DNA of 64,000 nt from Stercorarius parasiticus (GCA_013396915.1 VWZL01000010.1:124001-188000), one strand, 5' to 3'. Positions 24,578-37,273 are shown, counted from the first letter of the stretch. Program-made: numbers and translations. The notes: generated by a model from the letters alone, not told the origin.

Positions 24578-27500
24578 GTAAGGACCCATCGGGTGCTCGC
24601 AGTGAACTTTGTCATCCCTGGAGGCACAGGGTCCGTGGGACGGGGCTCCACCGGGTGGTCGGGGAGCTCCAGCTGCGTTCTCCAGCGATAAAACACAGCA
24701 GGGATCTGACGCCGGGTGCTCCCCACTGGAGGCCAGCTCAGCTCTTCAGTCGCTCAGTGCAGCTGCACGTGCAGACACAAGATTTTCAGGGGTTGCCAGC
24801 AAATGTCCAGCGGGTTGTCCATCGCCCTGGCATTGCCAGGCGTCCCTGCTTGCACCCTCAGCCTCTCTTTGTAGGTGACATCGTATTTAGTGGGATTCTC
24901 GGGTCTTCTCCTTTTTGTTCTCAGGCTTTTTTTGGCTTCAAAGAATAAGCAGAAGTGTAGGCGTGAGGTGTTCTCCACTTCCAGGCCTCTCTTTTTCTTG
25001 GGCAGGGCACTGGGAAAGGCTGCCAGGTATTCCTGCCCTTTATGGAGCGGGGTTTCGTACCCGCCTTCGTTTGCAGGCAGCCTGCGGGGACTGCTCGGTT
25101 GTGCTGTCACTGCTCTGTAGGACCATCCGAGGGAATCGTTAGGCTTTTCGGGCAGGTCTGGACCTGCTGGCGTCCTGGAAGGAAGGTCTGTGCAGAGCGG
25201 CAGGAGCTGCACGAGACGAGCCCTCCTCCGGCTCGTATCCGTCTCCTCCAGGGCGAGGGCAGGCACGTTTCTGGGAAGAAGGGAAGATAAGTGGCAGTGG
25301 TTGGGTCTCACTCGGGGAAGTGAGAAAGAAGTCAGCCAGAAAGTAAAAGCTGTAGAAAATGTCTTCCGATAATTATCTGATATGCAGAAGGAAAATAAAT
25401 TAACATTGAATGCTTCATAGCACGGTAGAAGTGCTCAGTTTATGAATTTTGTGTTTTCCACAATCAGACTACTCTGATCACGTTCTGAATCTTTTCTTCC
25501 AAAACTTGGGGATTTGAGAGATTACTTTTTAATGACGAACGACAGCATCTTTGCCCATCAATGATACTCCTTAAGGGCAGACATTACTCACAGCGTCGCT
25601 GGTGAACCTCCTGCCGTTGGGAAGATGCGCGAGTTTTCGCCTGTTTGTCCGTTGACTTACATACTCAGCGAAACCTCGCGCTCACCTAACGGAAAGCAAT
25701 AGCTTCCTATTCATTTCCGCCCAAATTTGTTTCACGTGTGGGAGAACGCCAGCTCTCTCATTTGTCGTCGCGAGTCTGCTCATTTGCTTAGGGATGGCTG
25801 TTTGCAGAGCTAATTCTGCCCCCTCCCCTCCGTCCCCCCCCAGACACGCTCAGCCCCAGCCTGGTGATCCCCTGCCTTGCCTTCGCCCCGCGGCTCTCGG
25901 GCAGGACGCGGGTGGGTGCCCGCAACAGCAGCCCCTGCCATCGGAGCCGCTTCCGCAGATTAGCGGCGGCTTTTAAGACTATTAATAGCAGAACCTGAAT
26001 CACAGAGGGTGACTTAATGTAAGATCTCGCTCGCTGATTAGTTTAAATCTTCCTCCTTTTGTTTAATGAGATATGGTTCTCAGCTTTTTATACGTTGTTT
26101 AAATAATGTTTATAAGGAGTTCTACTGTAGCTATTACATTTATCAACATCTTCAAAGTTTTAGTGCACTTTCTGATATTCATAGGAGTCGGAAGCTCTCT
26201 TCCAGCTCTTGTCTCTAATCATGCACACGCAGAAGTAGTTTGTTGGATTTCATTTCACTGCTAACGATGCTAAGAAGGTGTTTGAAATAACATTACTTAC
26301 TTTATTCACCTATAAGCCAGCACTGCATCTCTTTCAAGTGGGAGATGAAATGCATTTTTTATTGTTTGTTTGTTTTTTAAACATGAATCGTGCTTCTGAA
26401 TTCAGGGAAAGTCTGTTTTCTTGCCTGGCACTCGGGTTGGTTTTGAGAGGGACTTGCAGCATGGCCGGTGCTTGCCCTTCCCCAACGTTTCTCTGCACCT
26501 TCCTCACACGCTCGGGCCAAGCCGGAGCTCACAGAGCAGGCAGCCAAGAGGGATGTTCATCGGTAGAAGGCCAGAGAGGGGAGTGTTTATCTTGGCTAGT
26601 ATTTGGACGGAGAGCTGGGTGCCCTGACGCCAAGGATAACATGTCTACCCTGCCTTCCCTATCACTGGTTCCCTAATGAGGAGAAAAAATGGGCCGGGAG
26701 GGGGTTCCCCATGTCGGTGTGTGGCTGCTCCCCGCCATAGATCTGGTGCTCATCACTCAGACGTCGATGTATTTTAAGTTCTATCAAAGAGTGGTTTTGC
26801 TGATCTGCCTCTAACGATACTCACTTCCGAGAGCGGAGGGAAGTGTCGAGGTGTTCTTCTTCGTAGCCAGTATTCGGAGAGAGCTTCGCACTTTCTTTTT
26901 ATTCCTTTCGCAGTGTGCTTCCCCCTGCTCTCCTGTGTGCTGCAATGTCTTCTATGGCACGATATGTAGATTTATTCATGCTTAATTGGAACATGTGAAA
27001 ATCTCAAATATGTAGCCCGTTCTGTTCTTCTTAGAGAAAAGCCACAAGTGACTAATTAGTCCATTTGATCATCTGGATGGTATTTATACATATTTGTTCT
27101 TCATTAGCTCAGAAACATGTTAGTCACATTTGAACTATGCAGTTGCTTAATCATATTGATCGGAGCAAAGTTTTGAGTTTCCCCTGGAAGTTCTGGGTTT
27201 TTCCTGAAACCGCAGCTCTCTGCGGCACGAACTCTTGATGTTCAGTTTTCCCTGGGTTCGCCTCACTAGCTATGGGGGCTTTCATGGCAAAGAGGTTCCT
27301 TGCTCCCGTGTCGTCGTCTTTCAGCCTGTTTGTCACGTCTCCGGGTTGCGCTGCAGTGGCACAGTCATCCCCCCGGAGCTCTAGCCTGTTTCTGAGTATC
27401 GATGGATTATTTTTCATTGAGTGTAGTCTCCTATACCAACCAGGGGTGGTTGGGGTGCCATCCCTGGAGGTATTTAAAAGACGGGTAGACAGAGTGCTTG

Positions 27501-28335
27501 GAGATACGGTTTGGCGATGGTTTTGGTCAGAGTTGGGTTGATGGTTGGACTCGATGATCTGAAAGGTCCCTTCCAACCCAGGCGATTCTATGATTCTAGC
27601 TTTGTGTTTTATGAGAAGATAGGTGTCTGGGGAGGAGGGCAAATGCCCATCCTAAAGGAGCTGCTGGCTGCAGAGCGGGCTCTCCCCTCTCGGGCATGGT
27701 TCATATTTGGTTTATGGTGGTGCGATGAGGCACGCAGCGTTGTCCCACGGGGGTGGCATTCGGGATGGCATTCCGCTCCGGGCTTGCACTCGGTGGCTTT
27801 TTGAGCGTCTGAAATGAGCCTGATGGCTGCTGGCCGGCTTCCACTCCGTACGGCTGAGGCTTGAAGCTGAACAGCAGGAGAGAAAAACTGCCTTGCGAGG
27901 TTCGAGGCACGGTAAGTAATGCACTTCCAAATGTCAGCTTTTGTGTTTCCTCTCCTTGTCAGAAGAAGTCAAGAAACGTGCACGGAGTCAAGCTGTATTT
28001 TTAAATAGCAGCATACACAGCCGAGTGGCGGAGGACTAAAGCTCTTCCCTGGAATGGTGCCCGCCTGGGAGAGAGAACAGAAAGTTACAACTTTGATAAG
28101 TAATAATTTGCGAAACCACGATGATTATTAGGTGGAGAGTGAAAGTGCTTGCTCTGATTACTGTGAAACCACCTATCAAAGGGTTTGATCGATTGAAAGA
28201 TCAAATAAATGCTGGTGGCCAGTTTCCCCTAGTAGGTTTTATGGGTTGTCCTGAAGGTTTGTCTTGTGGTAATGATCGAAAAATGCTTTTTTCATCAAGT
28301 ACATGTTGTTTTGTTGGTTTTTTTTTTCATTGCAG
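24578..28335 (+). other. CADM1: CADM1 intron 3
   Basis: 3758 nt. Contains one CR1 fragment (27443-27598). AT-rich, CpG-poor stretches lie around 25350-25560, 26010-26330 and 26930-27170, the kind of sequence that in developmental genes often holds conserved non-coding elements, but conservation cannot be judged from one sequence. The acceptor is preceded by a pyrimidine tract at about 28305-28330 (GTTGGTTTTTTTTTTCATTGCAG). No exon-like frame was found. Confidence 0.92.
27443..27598 (+). mobile_element. CR1 LINE 3'-end fragment (intron 3)
   Basis: A 5'-truncated CR1 copy in sense orientation. It starts in the 3' UTR at GGTGCCATCCCTGGAGGT, continues through GGTTGATGGTTGGACTCGAT and GGTCCCTTCCAACCC, and ends in ATTCTATGATTCTA. 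It is about 156 nt long, with no coding sequence. Its final half is nearly identical to the fragment in intron 1 and clearly different from the longer CR1 copy in intron 5, so at least two subfamilies have inserted in this gene. Confidence 0.95.
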
Positions 28336-28473
28336 TCCCGCCACGCAATTTGGTAATTGATATCCAGAAAGAAGTCGCTGTCGAGGGAGAAGAGATTGAG
28401 CTGAACTGCACCGCCATGGCCAGCAGACCAGCCACCACCATCAGATGGTTCAAAGGAAACAAGGAGCTAACCG
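28336..28473 (+). CDS. CADM1: CADM1 exon 4: N-terminal half of Ig domain 2
   Basis: A 138-nt exon, phase 1 at both ends, with acceptor TTGCAG and a rather weak donor GTAGAT. It encodes Val (split) then [20 protein letters not shown], then [10 protein letters not shown], and ends WFKGNKELT. It holds the first Ig2 cysteine inside the sequon NCT (human N165), the tryptophan of the Ig core (IRWFKG), and the acidic run EGEEIE. Ig2 is a C2-type domain that, together with Ig1, contributes to the adhesive surface. Only conservative changes from mammals are seen (M to V, D to E, V to L, K to R). It is flanked by a 3.8-kb and a 1.8-kb intron. Confidence 0.97.
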
Positions 28474-30265
28474 GTAGATGTGTCCTCTCAGTCACTTGCT
28501 TTTTTCAGAGCGCTGGGGTGATTTATGTAATGCTGGCTATTTGTTCTCTGTTGCCAGTTTAAGGGGGAAAAAAAAAAAGAAGGAAGAAAAAAAAAGTAGA
28601 GCGAGCTGCTTTACACGCCAGCTGAGGAACAAAGGAATATGTGGGCAGGCAGATTGCTCTCTAGCGCAGAAGGGCTCAACTCTGTTTGGTCCTCTGCCTA
28701 CCTGCCAGGCTGGAGGACAGGGTTCTGGAGTCTTCCTCGAACTGCGGGTGACCTTGAGGAGCCCCAAAGCTGCGTGCGGAATTTGTTTCTGCGGTGGTTT
28801 CTGTAGCTTTCTGCCCTGTTTTAGGTACGAGCAGGATCATCTGCGCTGTGGGCTGTAAAGATTTTCAGTTCACCTTCCCGTCTAGCTCTCTTGTTTAGAG
28901 AGCGTTCTCTCTGTGTTCAGCTGAATATTCATAGAAGATGGGTTTCTCCGACTCCCTGAAGTGTGGTTGCTCCCGGTATTTGCACGTTGGAGTCACTGAC
29001 TCTGATTGCATGTGACGTGCTGTTAGTTTAAGTCTGCACGTAGATGTGAGCTCGGTTGACAACACCTTTGTGCTTTACCCAGTCTGAGACACTGAAGGGC
29101 TCTCTACCAAAGTCCAGACTCATTACTTCAAATCCGCCCCCCGACAAGGACAAGATAAAATCCGCTCTTTAAGTCCGACGCCTGCGAGCATCCGCGCAGG
29201 CCGGGTGCGGAGAGTATGGTGGTGGACGTGGAAAGCAGACCCGCTGCCACGCGAAGCGGTGCCCCGCTGTTCCCAGCAGGGTTGTCGTCGCCGTGGTGTG
29301 CCCATCTCCCACCCGTCCCTTCCTGGGCTTCCCGCCCCGTTCCGGCGGGCAGCAGTATTTGACCCTTGGTGCTTGACCTGTCCAGCTCCTTGATTGAGTC
29401 TTCTTGTGTCGGCAATCGGATCCTGGCTTTCCCTTCTCTTTGAAGACTGCTGGGATGAGTGGTAGCTCCTCGCAATACCCGCTGACCCTGCCGACTCCTT
29501 GGGGTTTTTTTTAAACGGAAGCAGGGAAAGTGGAACACTCGGCTATGGGCTGTGAATAGCGGGAAGGCGTAGCTTCGCCGATCAGGAAGCCTTTCCTCTA
29601 AATATCAATGGGCGTCACTTTCTGCAGCCATCCTCTGTTTCACTGTGACACATCATACAGCGATATTTGGTGCTTGAAAGACCTCTGCCACAAAAGTTGC
29701 TCTTTTGCCTGGCAATTCTTAAATGAAAAGCCACAGATAAGAATATTTGAAACCAAAGTGGAGGCGCGTTGCAGCAAGCGCTTGCTGAGTTACGGAAAAA
29801 TCCTTTTTCTCCCGTTTTGTCTTGTTTTCCTCCTGGTTTGCGGGCCGTGCATTGGGCATCCCTCGGGCAGCCAGTCCTGAGCTGCGCTGTGCTCCAGCCA
29901 CCGCTGCTCCCCTCTCCTTCCAGCCGAGCGCTGCTGAAACGCTCCAGCCTATCAATACTACTTTTAATTAAGTTAATCTGTTTAATCACTTTTCTAGCTA
30001 ATTTGTTGATTCAAGAGTGGGAGGGGATTTGTAGCTCATTGATTTAGGAGCGTGGGGATTTGGGGAGGGTGTAAGGGGATGGTTAATCGTTGCGGTAACG
30101 CGGTGTGGACATTAATTGGCAATAGCCTGGCAGAGGGGACCCCTTTCCCTAACCCTCCGTGGCCGCAGAGAGGGGACAAGTATCCCACGGGGATGGAAGG
30201 GAGGGAGGAGACGTGGGTGCCTCCCCCCGTGATCACTCTCCGCTCTCCCGGTGCTCTCCCGGCAG
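28474..30265 (+). other. CADM1: CADM1 intron 4
   Basis: 1792 nt. The 5' end holds an A-rich run at about 28566-28597. The remainder is mixed sequence, GC-rich near 29130-29350 and again just before the acceptor (CTCCCGGCAG). No exon, repeat family or RNA gene recognised. Confidence 0.92.
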
Positions 30266-30421
30266 GCAAGTCGGAGGTGGAGCAGTGGTCCGACATGTAC
30301 ACGGTGACCAGCCAGCTGGTGCTGAAGGTGGGACGGGAGGACGACGGCGTCCCTGTCATCTGCCTGGTGGATCACCCTGCCGTCAAAGACTTGCAGACGC
30401 AGCGTTACCTAGAAGTCATGT
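30266..30421 (+). CDS. CADM1: CADM1 exon 5: C-terminal half of Ig domain 2
   Basis: A 156-nt exon, phase 1 at both ends, with acceptor CCGGCAG and donor GTGAGT. It encodes Gly (split), [51 protein letters not shown]. The cysteine in DDGVPVIC closes the Ig2 disulfide with exon 4. One codon is missing relative to human CADM1 in the F-G region: human reads HPAVTGNLQTQ as I recall it, here [10 protein letters not shown]. The loop change is in frame and short, so it is a natural length variant rather than damage. The hydrophobic pattern and the invariant EDDGVPVIC block make the assignment to Ig2 of CADM1 firm. Confidence 0.97.
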
Positions 30422-33400
30422 GTGAGTAGCAGAACTTCTCATTCTCTGAACGTAGAAAATGGCTCCCTTAAGAGTTCAGGAACTATTCACTGCGTGACAA
30501 AATTACAGCAGAGATGGGGTTTATATCCTGTTATTTAAAAATTGAAAGCAAAATGTTGGGTACCACTTCATGGGTTAAGCCACGACTTTTCCTTGCCCTT
30601 CTGCGATCCAATACATGCGTTCTCTTAAGAAGTAACTGTCTGTACATGGAGTTTGCACTGTCAGAGGTTCCTGGCTGGGCTTTATAATTGTCAGAACAGA
30701 TTAAATGGGAGTATTTTTCTTTCAGCAACCTCCTAACTCTTTGAACAGTGCTTCTCTCCTACCACATCAAAGCGGCTGGCCACCACTGCGAGTTTACTGG
30801 CAAAAGTTTACTTGGTACCGTGCCAGAGCAGCTCAGTCCTGCACGCTGTGTCCCCGCAGCACCGACTGGTTTTCTACGTGATGAATTATGTGCAATCTGT
30901 AGTAACACCGCTGGTTAAGGCCAACCTATTTTCTCTAACGCTCCTAAAATGTTCAGCGTTAATAATGCGTTTCCCTTCGTTTAGGAGCAGCTCTGCTGTG
31001 TGTGACGGTAACAAGGTTTGTGAGCAGGTACCTGGAAAGACCCGTGGTCCCGAGGGCGGCCGTGCCGGAGTCTCGGCTGCTGGAGATGCCGGTGCTGCTG
31101 CGAACGCACACCTCTGCCCAGAAAAGGGCTCCGAAAGCCCAGTCAGACAGTCCTCCCAGCGCGGCTGGGTGCCTCGGAAACCCGCGTGCTAGGTTCAGTC
31201 AAAGTGCTTGTTTTTGTAGGTTCACTTCAACTAGAACATTGCATTATAAGGGGAAGAGGAAGTTTTGTATTAATTTATTTCGTCTGCTTCATTATGTAGT
31301 TTCATTATGAACATCTTGGTTACAATTCTCATATCTCTGAAACTAGCGGGAAGTAATGTTCCTGTAATGAGGAAAACAGAAATGATCAGATACTACCTCA
31401 ATTGGCAGATTCTAGATTTCTTGCGACTCTGCTAATGTGTAATTCATTTATGCAAACTTAATATCCATTAACATTTCTTGTAGAGCTCCATTAGCTTTAA
31501 TAATACATTAGCACCTTTGTAAGGCTTGATCAAATACTTAACGGGGAAATAAAAAGAATCCAGTCTCCCCTGTTACGCGGAGGTGTTGAAATCTTGCGGG
31601 GTTCCTTCCCCTTGGTGGAAGGGCTCTGCCCGTAGCTCCGATCTCAGCGTCCCCTCGGGTTGCTCGGGAGCTCTGTTGGAGTGGAGGTAGCGCGGAGCCT
31701 CCTCGGAAGGGAGCGGGCACGAGGAGAAGGGCTTTCGGATTGTTTCAGGTTTGCGGTCTGGTCTGAATTAAAGTCTGAGCTTGTTAAAGGTGATTATGTG
31801 TATATATAGGGCCTTGACCCACGCTAGCCCAGCCGGTTCCTTCGGCGGGCAGCAGCAGATGGCTGGAGAGGAGAGCACCGGCAGAAGAACATGTCGTGCA
31901 TCACAGCCTTGCGGCTCCCAGCAATTAGCGGCTTCGGGACTCCGTGTGCTGGAGCGCGTCCAGACATTTGCATTTAATACCTGCTGTTGGACCTGAACTT
32001 AGGGCAGGAAAGGCAGTTGCAGAGCAAACTTTTACCCTTGAGCTTTTCCTGCTTCTAGCTGAGAACTTGTTGGCCAGTGGGAGAGCGCGAGCAGGAGGAA
32101 GATCCTCACGTCTTTGCGGTTGGGCGTCTCGGTCAGAGCTCCTGTGCACGTGGGCTTAGCCCCTTGGGGAGCTGAGCTCCTGCCATCAGGCCTCATTGAT
32201 ACGTTCTCGGTTGCTTTTTAGGTCGGGGGTTACAGCAGAGGAAGGGGCTCGTCCCGACTGCTGTGGGTGCGCTTCCATTGACCGCGATGGTTCCTTCCAG
32301 GCACATCAGCTGCCTCTGCTCCTCCTGCACCTGCTGCTGCTTCTCCTGCAGCCAGAGACGCGTCGCTCCGCAAGGGTTCTCTGTGCCCCGCTCAAGGCTC
32401 TGCTCTCGGGTCTCTCCACGGGAGTCCTGCCCGTTCCCACCAAGGGCACAGCGCACCCGCCGCTTGGGAACATCGGCAGGGCACCGGGAAATATTTTTCT
32501 CAGCAGACGTTGTATTTCTCTGCACTTAATGTATCCGACTCAAGCATGAAATGCGTGGGGGAAGGACAGGAGATGATGGATGTAGCCTTCTCAGATAATG
32601 AGGTATTTTTTGTCTGACTAAATTTCAGAACATGGAGATACTTTCTGTAAGGTGCAACTCAAAAGTTTGGTGGTTGGTTTTTTTTTTTTTAAAGAAAAAA
32701 TCAAGCAGAAAAGTGCATAGTTCAGCAAGTGGGGCGGCCGGGGCAGAGAGGAGGAGGGAGACCTTTCTTCCCCCAGGGCTCCTTCGTTCTCCCTTCAAAA
32801 CAGTCACCTTTTCTCTTTGTAAGGTGATTTGCTTAAAGCTAGGGATGTCAAATGTCTTTTGGTAAATGAGGACTTTAAGTGTCATTGACAATCTGGACCG
32901 TTCGTACTTCAGCTCATTTGGAGGTGTCGCCTAAAATGTGTATTTGTTTTATTGAAATGTCCTCCTCCGCTAAGAAAAGAATGGAAGGTGCGCAAATTTA
33001 AGCCTGCAAAGTGACCTACTTTGCTCTGTTTTAAAAACAATCCATTTGAACGTTTTCTTCTGTGTTGTAGTTCAAAGAAAATTGCAGACTTCGGGGGTTT
33101 GGGTTGTTTCAGTTTCTCGGGAACTTCGGGAAGAGGTTTCTAAATGGCTGTTGGCCTCCTGGCCCCAGGCCGGGGTTGTCCCAGATTTCCCAGGCCAGGA
33201 GGGAGGAAGCGGAGAGTGCTCTCGGAGGGGGACGGGCAGAGCGATTCCATGCTTTTCCGAGGGGGAAAGCGTGGGGTTCCTCGTAAAGGAGAGCCTGGCA
33301 GCACCGCGTACCCCATGCGGCACCCGGCCCTCCGTCGCTGAGCCGAGGTGTAGCGAGGCGATGGTTCTGTGCCGCACCCGATTCGTCGAGCTGCTGCCGC

Positions 33401-36400
33401 CTCCTCGCCCTGGTTGCTTCCGAGCACCCTCTGGGGAGCTGAGACACTCACATCTCCCATGGAGAGGGAGGACCGGGTCTCCTGCTCCTCCTCTTGTGCG
33501 GGGGGGCTTCTGCGGTGGCCGGATAATAGCCACGCTGCATTATCTGCCAGGCTTCCCTACTGCCCGCTCATCGCTTGTTACCGTACCCTGAGCTAAACTC
33601 GAGGAAGGAAGAGCAAGCTGAGAGCGCGGGTGCTGGGGGGAAAGGCCGCTGTGCTGCCGTCAGCACAACTGCGCGTGAGACTGACTCCTGCCCAGTTGCC
33701 TGGTCCTGCCCACGGAGGAGGCTGTTGGTGCACGTGTAATGCGGCCCTGTGTGAAGTTTGGAGCGAAATCTCTCCGCAGAAACGCAGGGTGTGTTATTGA
33801 AAAGAAACCTCTGCAAACGAGCACTGTGTAATATGCGGGAGACCCTCCCGGTGATACTTCTCAAGAGCAAGCAGGGTTTGACGAAGGGTGCCGTGCGCTC
33901 CCAGTAACGCTAACGCTTCCCCGCCTGATGCGTGGCCGCGCCAGCGAAGGCACAGCCCTCGGCGATGGGCGGCCGCCGTCTGCTGCGTGGCGCTGGGTTG
34001 GAAGCGTCCCCCCATTCTGGCCGGGGCTGCTTTCTTTTTGCCGTTCAGAGCCGTCAGTGAGGGATGGAAGGGCAGCGCGTCGAGTGTAATTTTAGAAAGG
34101 AAATGAAGCAACAAAATGCATTAAAATATCATTAAGGAATTGAATGGAACCAGATATTCTTGGAGACGTTTAAGTTCAGCCCTTGTGGTACTTTTCCTTA
34201 TCTCATTACGTGATAACAGGAAGCGAAAGTGTCAGGGTCTTGATCTGGCATTTTCTTTGGCTTGGGTTTTTTTTTTTCCCCTTTTCTGATGTTATAATTA
34301 ATTGCACATTCATTTTTATAATATCTACATGTGGGCTTTTAAAATATGCACCGATGGAATCTGTTTCAGCCTCTGCTGTTACGATGGGGGAATTCTTTGC
34401 ACCCAATTATGTTAAAAATTGGCCATATATGTGTGCTGTCGCATCTCCAGTAATCCTTACATTTCTATCGAGTACAAATATTAATTGCATAGTATGCAGT
34501 GAAGTGATTAACATCAATGTAATTTATCATCTGGAGATTTCTAAAAACGAATAAATGAGTTGTTCAGCGAGGTGTCGACCCCTTCAGAAACTTTGATTTA
34601 AGGCTTTTGTTTAATTTTTTTTCTTTTAGTAAATATGAAAAGCACCACAATCAGCCAAGTGTTCGGTTATTTGATTTTCTGGGGCATTAGCCACTCTTGT
34701 TTGTGACATTTCCCAGTTGGGTGCTCGTTTGCAAGCTCATTAATAAGGTTTTCTCGGAGGAATGTTGTTGGGAGCGAGGAGCACAGAGCACAGCCTGGGC
34801 TCGGCCTTTCCCGAGCGTTAAGCAGCAGCTTGAGCCTAAATATTTAAAGGGCGGTGTTTATGGGCACCGTGCCCGCCTGGCCTCGGCTCTCCTCTCCCTG
34901 CTACGAAGCAGGGCTGCGGAGCTGGGTGCAGCAGTGCCCCTCTGAAGACAGAAGCGTGAAGTCGTATCTGGGCGGCTTTGAGGCTGGAATTGCCTGAAGT
35001 GGGCAGGAGCTCGGCCCAGCCCGCAGGATCCTTCTCCTGAGGATGCCATCTGTCATCCTTCCTGCCAGGAGGTGCACATCAGGAATTGACACGGTAATTG
35101 TAAAATGGATTTTAAAACTTGGATTCAGTCCCTCATTTCGGGCCGGAGAATTTTCAGCTGAATCACTGTGCCGTGGTTTGGGCTGGGCTGGCCACTAAGC
35201 GAAGGACGGATGCTCTCTTTGCCTCTCTCTCCCCGGAGGAATACGTTTTGTCGTGTCCTCCGTTGGCAAACGGTCCAGAGATGCCGCCCCACGCTGCACC
35301 CCCGGTCCCTGCCCCGCTGGGGACCACGTCTCTGCTGGTGCCTGCCGTGATGGAGCTGGCATCTGTAGCCCTGCGCGACCTGCTTAACTTGCATGGTTCT
35401 GCCGAGAGAAATCCTCTGCTGAAACCCCACAGCGTCCTGGCTGGCCCCTCTGGAGGGGCTGTAAGCGATCGAAGCCTCCAGGAGGACCTCGGCGTTGTTG
35501 GATGGTGCCCGCTGCTGCCCTGTGGTGGAGCTGCGACCCCCAGCCTGCTTTCAGTGCGTGGCTTGGCTTCCTCAGTCGTGGTTTTGGATGGTTTCCCCCC
35601 AAAGCACCACACGGGAGGGCAGCTTTTGGCTGTCACCCGACCCCAGTTGGCAGCATGGTGGCTGGGAAGGGTTGACTGGTGTGCTGCTGGTGGTGGTTGG
35701 CGAGGGTTAGGAGGCACCTGGGCTTCAGAGAAGTAGCGTGTCCATGAGTGTTTTACTGGGTTATCGATGACTGTTTCGGTGCAGGTTTTGCGCTTGGAGT
35801 GGACAGATTGCAGCATTGTGGGAGCTGTCTCACTCACACGGAGATTGCGAGGACCAGAGGCTGCTGGGCTGTAATGATTCAACGCTGCAAGGGTTGGCAA
35901 GGCCCCAAGGAACGCAGGCGTCCAGTGCAGTGCAGGCTTTCTACGGCAGCTTCTGGTACCTCTTGTGCGCAGTGAAATGACTGGATACCACCCCAGAGTT
36001 AAATTTATTGCTCACAGTCTCCTCATTATGCATATTCTGATTGTATTTCAGGGGAGAGGCACGAGGGCGAGAACATAAGCACTGTTCACGTGCCTTTCCC
36101 AAGAAAAGCAGCCTTTTCTTGAAGTACGTGGTCATACTCCCAGATGAGTCGTGCCTGCGGTGTGTTAGCATCCTTGCTGGCCGCAGTGGCTGAGAACATA
36201 CGCACTGGGTGGGTGGAGAAACCCGTCCCGCTGCCACCTCTGAGCGTTTGCTAACCATCTGCAGCAGCTCCAAGGGTCACACCACCCACCCATCTGGAGA
36301 GGGGCGCCTGCGGGGGCTGGATGTCTGCCCTCAGCTTGGTTTTGAGTTGCAGCCCCACGGAGGGGCAGTGGGGTGGGAAGGGGAGTGCGGACAAGGGTCC

Positions 36401-36805
36401 TGAGGTCGCTCCACCTGGTGATGGGCTTTGAGAGGGTGAGCTGGCCCGCCTTTGAGATCTTCGGTTGGCCTGACAGAAGGAAATGGGTAGAAATAATAGG
36501 CTTAGGCTTTTGTGAGGCACCGGACGCGGTATAACGTGATATCTTGGCTGATTAATGAGATCTAAGCATTATCGGTGGAGCGCACGTTTAAATGGATTAA
36601 GAAATCACTAACTGGCAGATCTCAAAGGATAGTCATTAGGGAGTAATCAGCAAGCGATGGTATTTTTAGAGTGAATGCGCGGGCCTGGGTGCCTGGCCTG
36701 CTGCTGTTCAGTGCTCCCATGAATCATTTGAAGTCCTCAAAAAGTCACTGTTAATCATCTTTGCTGATGGCACAAAAACTGGGCGAGCAGCTAATAAGAG
36801 GAAGA

Positions 36806-37273
36806 ACTGGGACAAATGCAGAGTAACTTGGAGGGGCATGGAGATGCTGGGAGAGCTGGAGCCCCTCTGCTGCGGGACAGGCTGAGAGAGCTGGGGGTAG
36901 TTCAGCCTGGAGAAGAGAAGGCTCCGGGGAGACCTTCCAGCCCCTTCCAGTCCCTCAAGGGGCTCCAGGAAAGCTGGGGAGGGACTCTGGAGCAGGGAGG
37001 GGAGCCATGGGACGAGGGGGAAGGGTTTTAAACTGGAAAAGAGGAGATTGAGATTAAAAATAAGGAAGAAATTCTCCATTATGAAGGTGGTGAGCCCCTG
37101 GCCCAGGCTGCCCAGAGAAGCTGTGGCTGCCCCATCCCTGGAGGGGTTCAAGGCCAGGTTGGACGGGGCTTGGAGCAACCTGGGCTGGTGGGAGGTGTCA
37201 CTGCCCAGGGAAGGGGGTGGCCATGGGTGGGCTTTCAGGTCCCTTCCAACCCAAACCATTCTGTGATTCTATG
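36806..37273 (+). mobile_element. CR1 LINE 3' UTR copy (intron 5)
   Basis: The best-preserved transposable element in the window, sense orientation. It shows the full CR1 3' region in order: GGGCATGGAGATGCTGG, AGCCCCTCTGCTG, TTCAGCCTGGAGAAGAGAAG, AAGGGGCTCCAGGAAAGC, AAGGAAGAAATTCTCC, GGCCCAGGCTGCCCAGAGAA, CATCCCTGGAGGGGTTCAAG, AGGTCCCTTCCAACCCAAAC and the tail ATTCTGTGATTCTATGA. Just upstream (about 36755-36790) TTTGCTGATGGCACAAAAACTGG resembles the end of the CR1 reverse-transcriptase frame, suggesting a longer insertion with an internal deletion; that part is tentative. It cannot move by itself, since no intact ORF2 is present. Low divergence from the family pattern suggests a fairly recent insertion. 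Confidence 0.95.

Noticed and set aside
35163..35900. 245-codon minus-strand and 205-codon plus-strand open frames in intron 5
   Set aside because: Mutually antisense, no known domain, GC-rich and stop-poor. At most a decayed LTR region.
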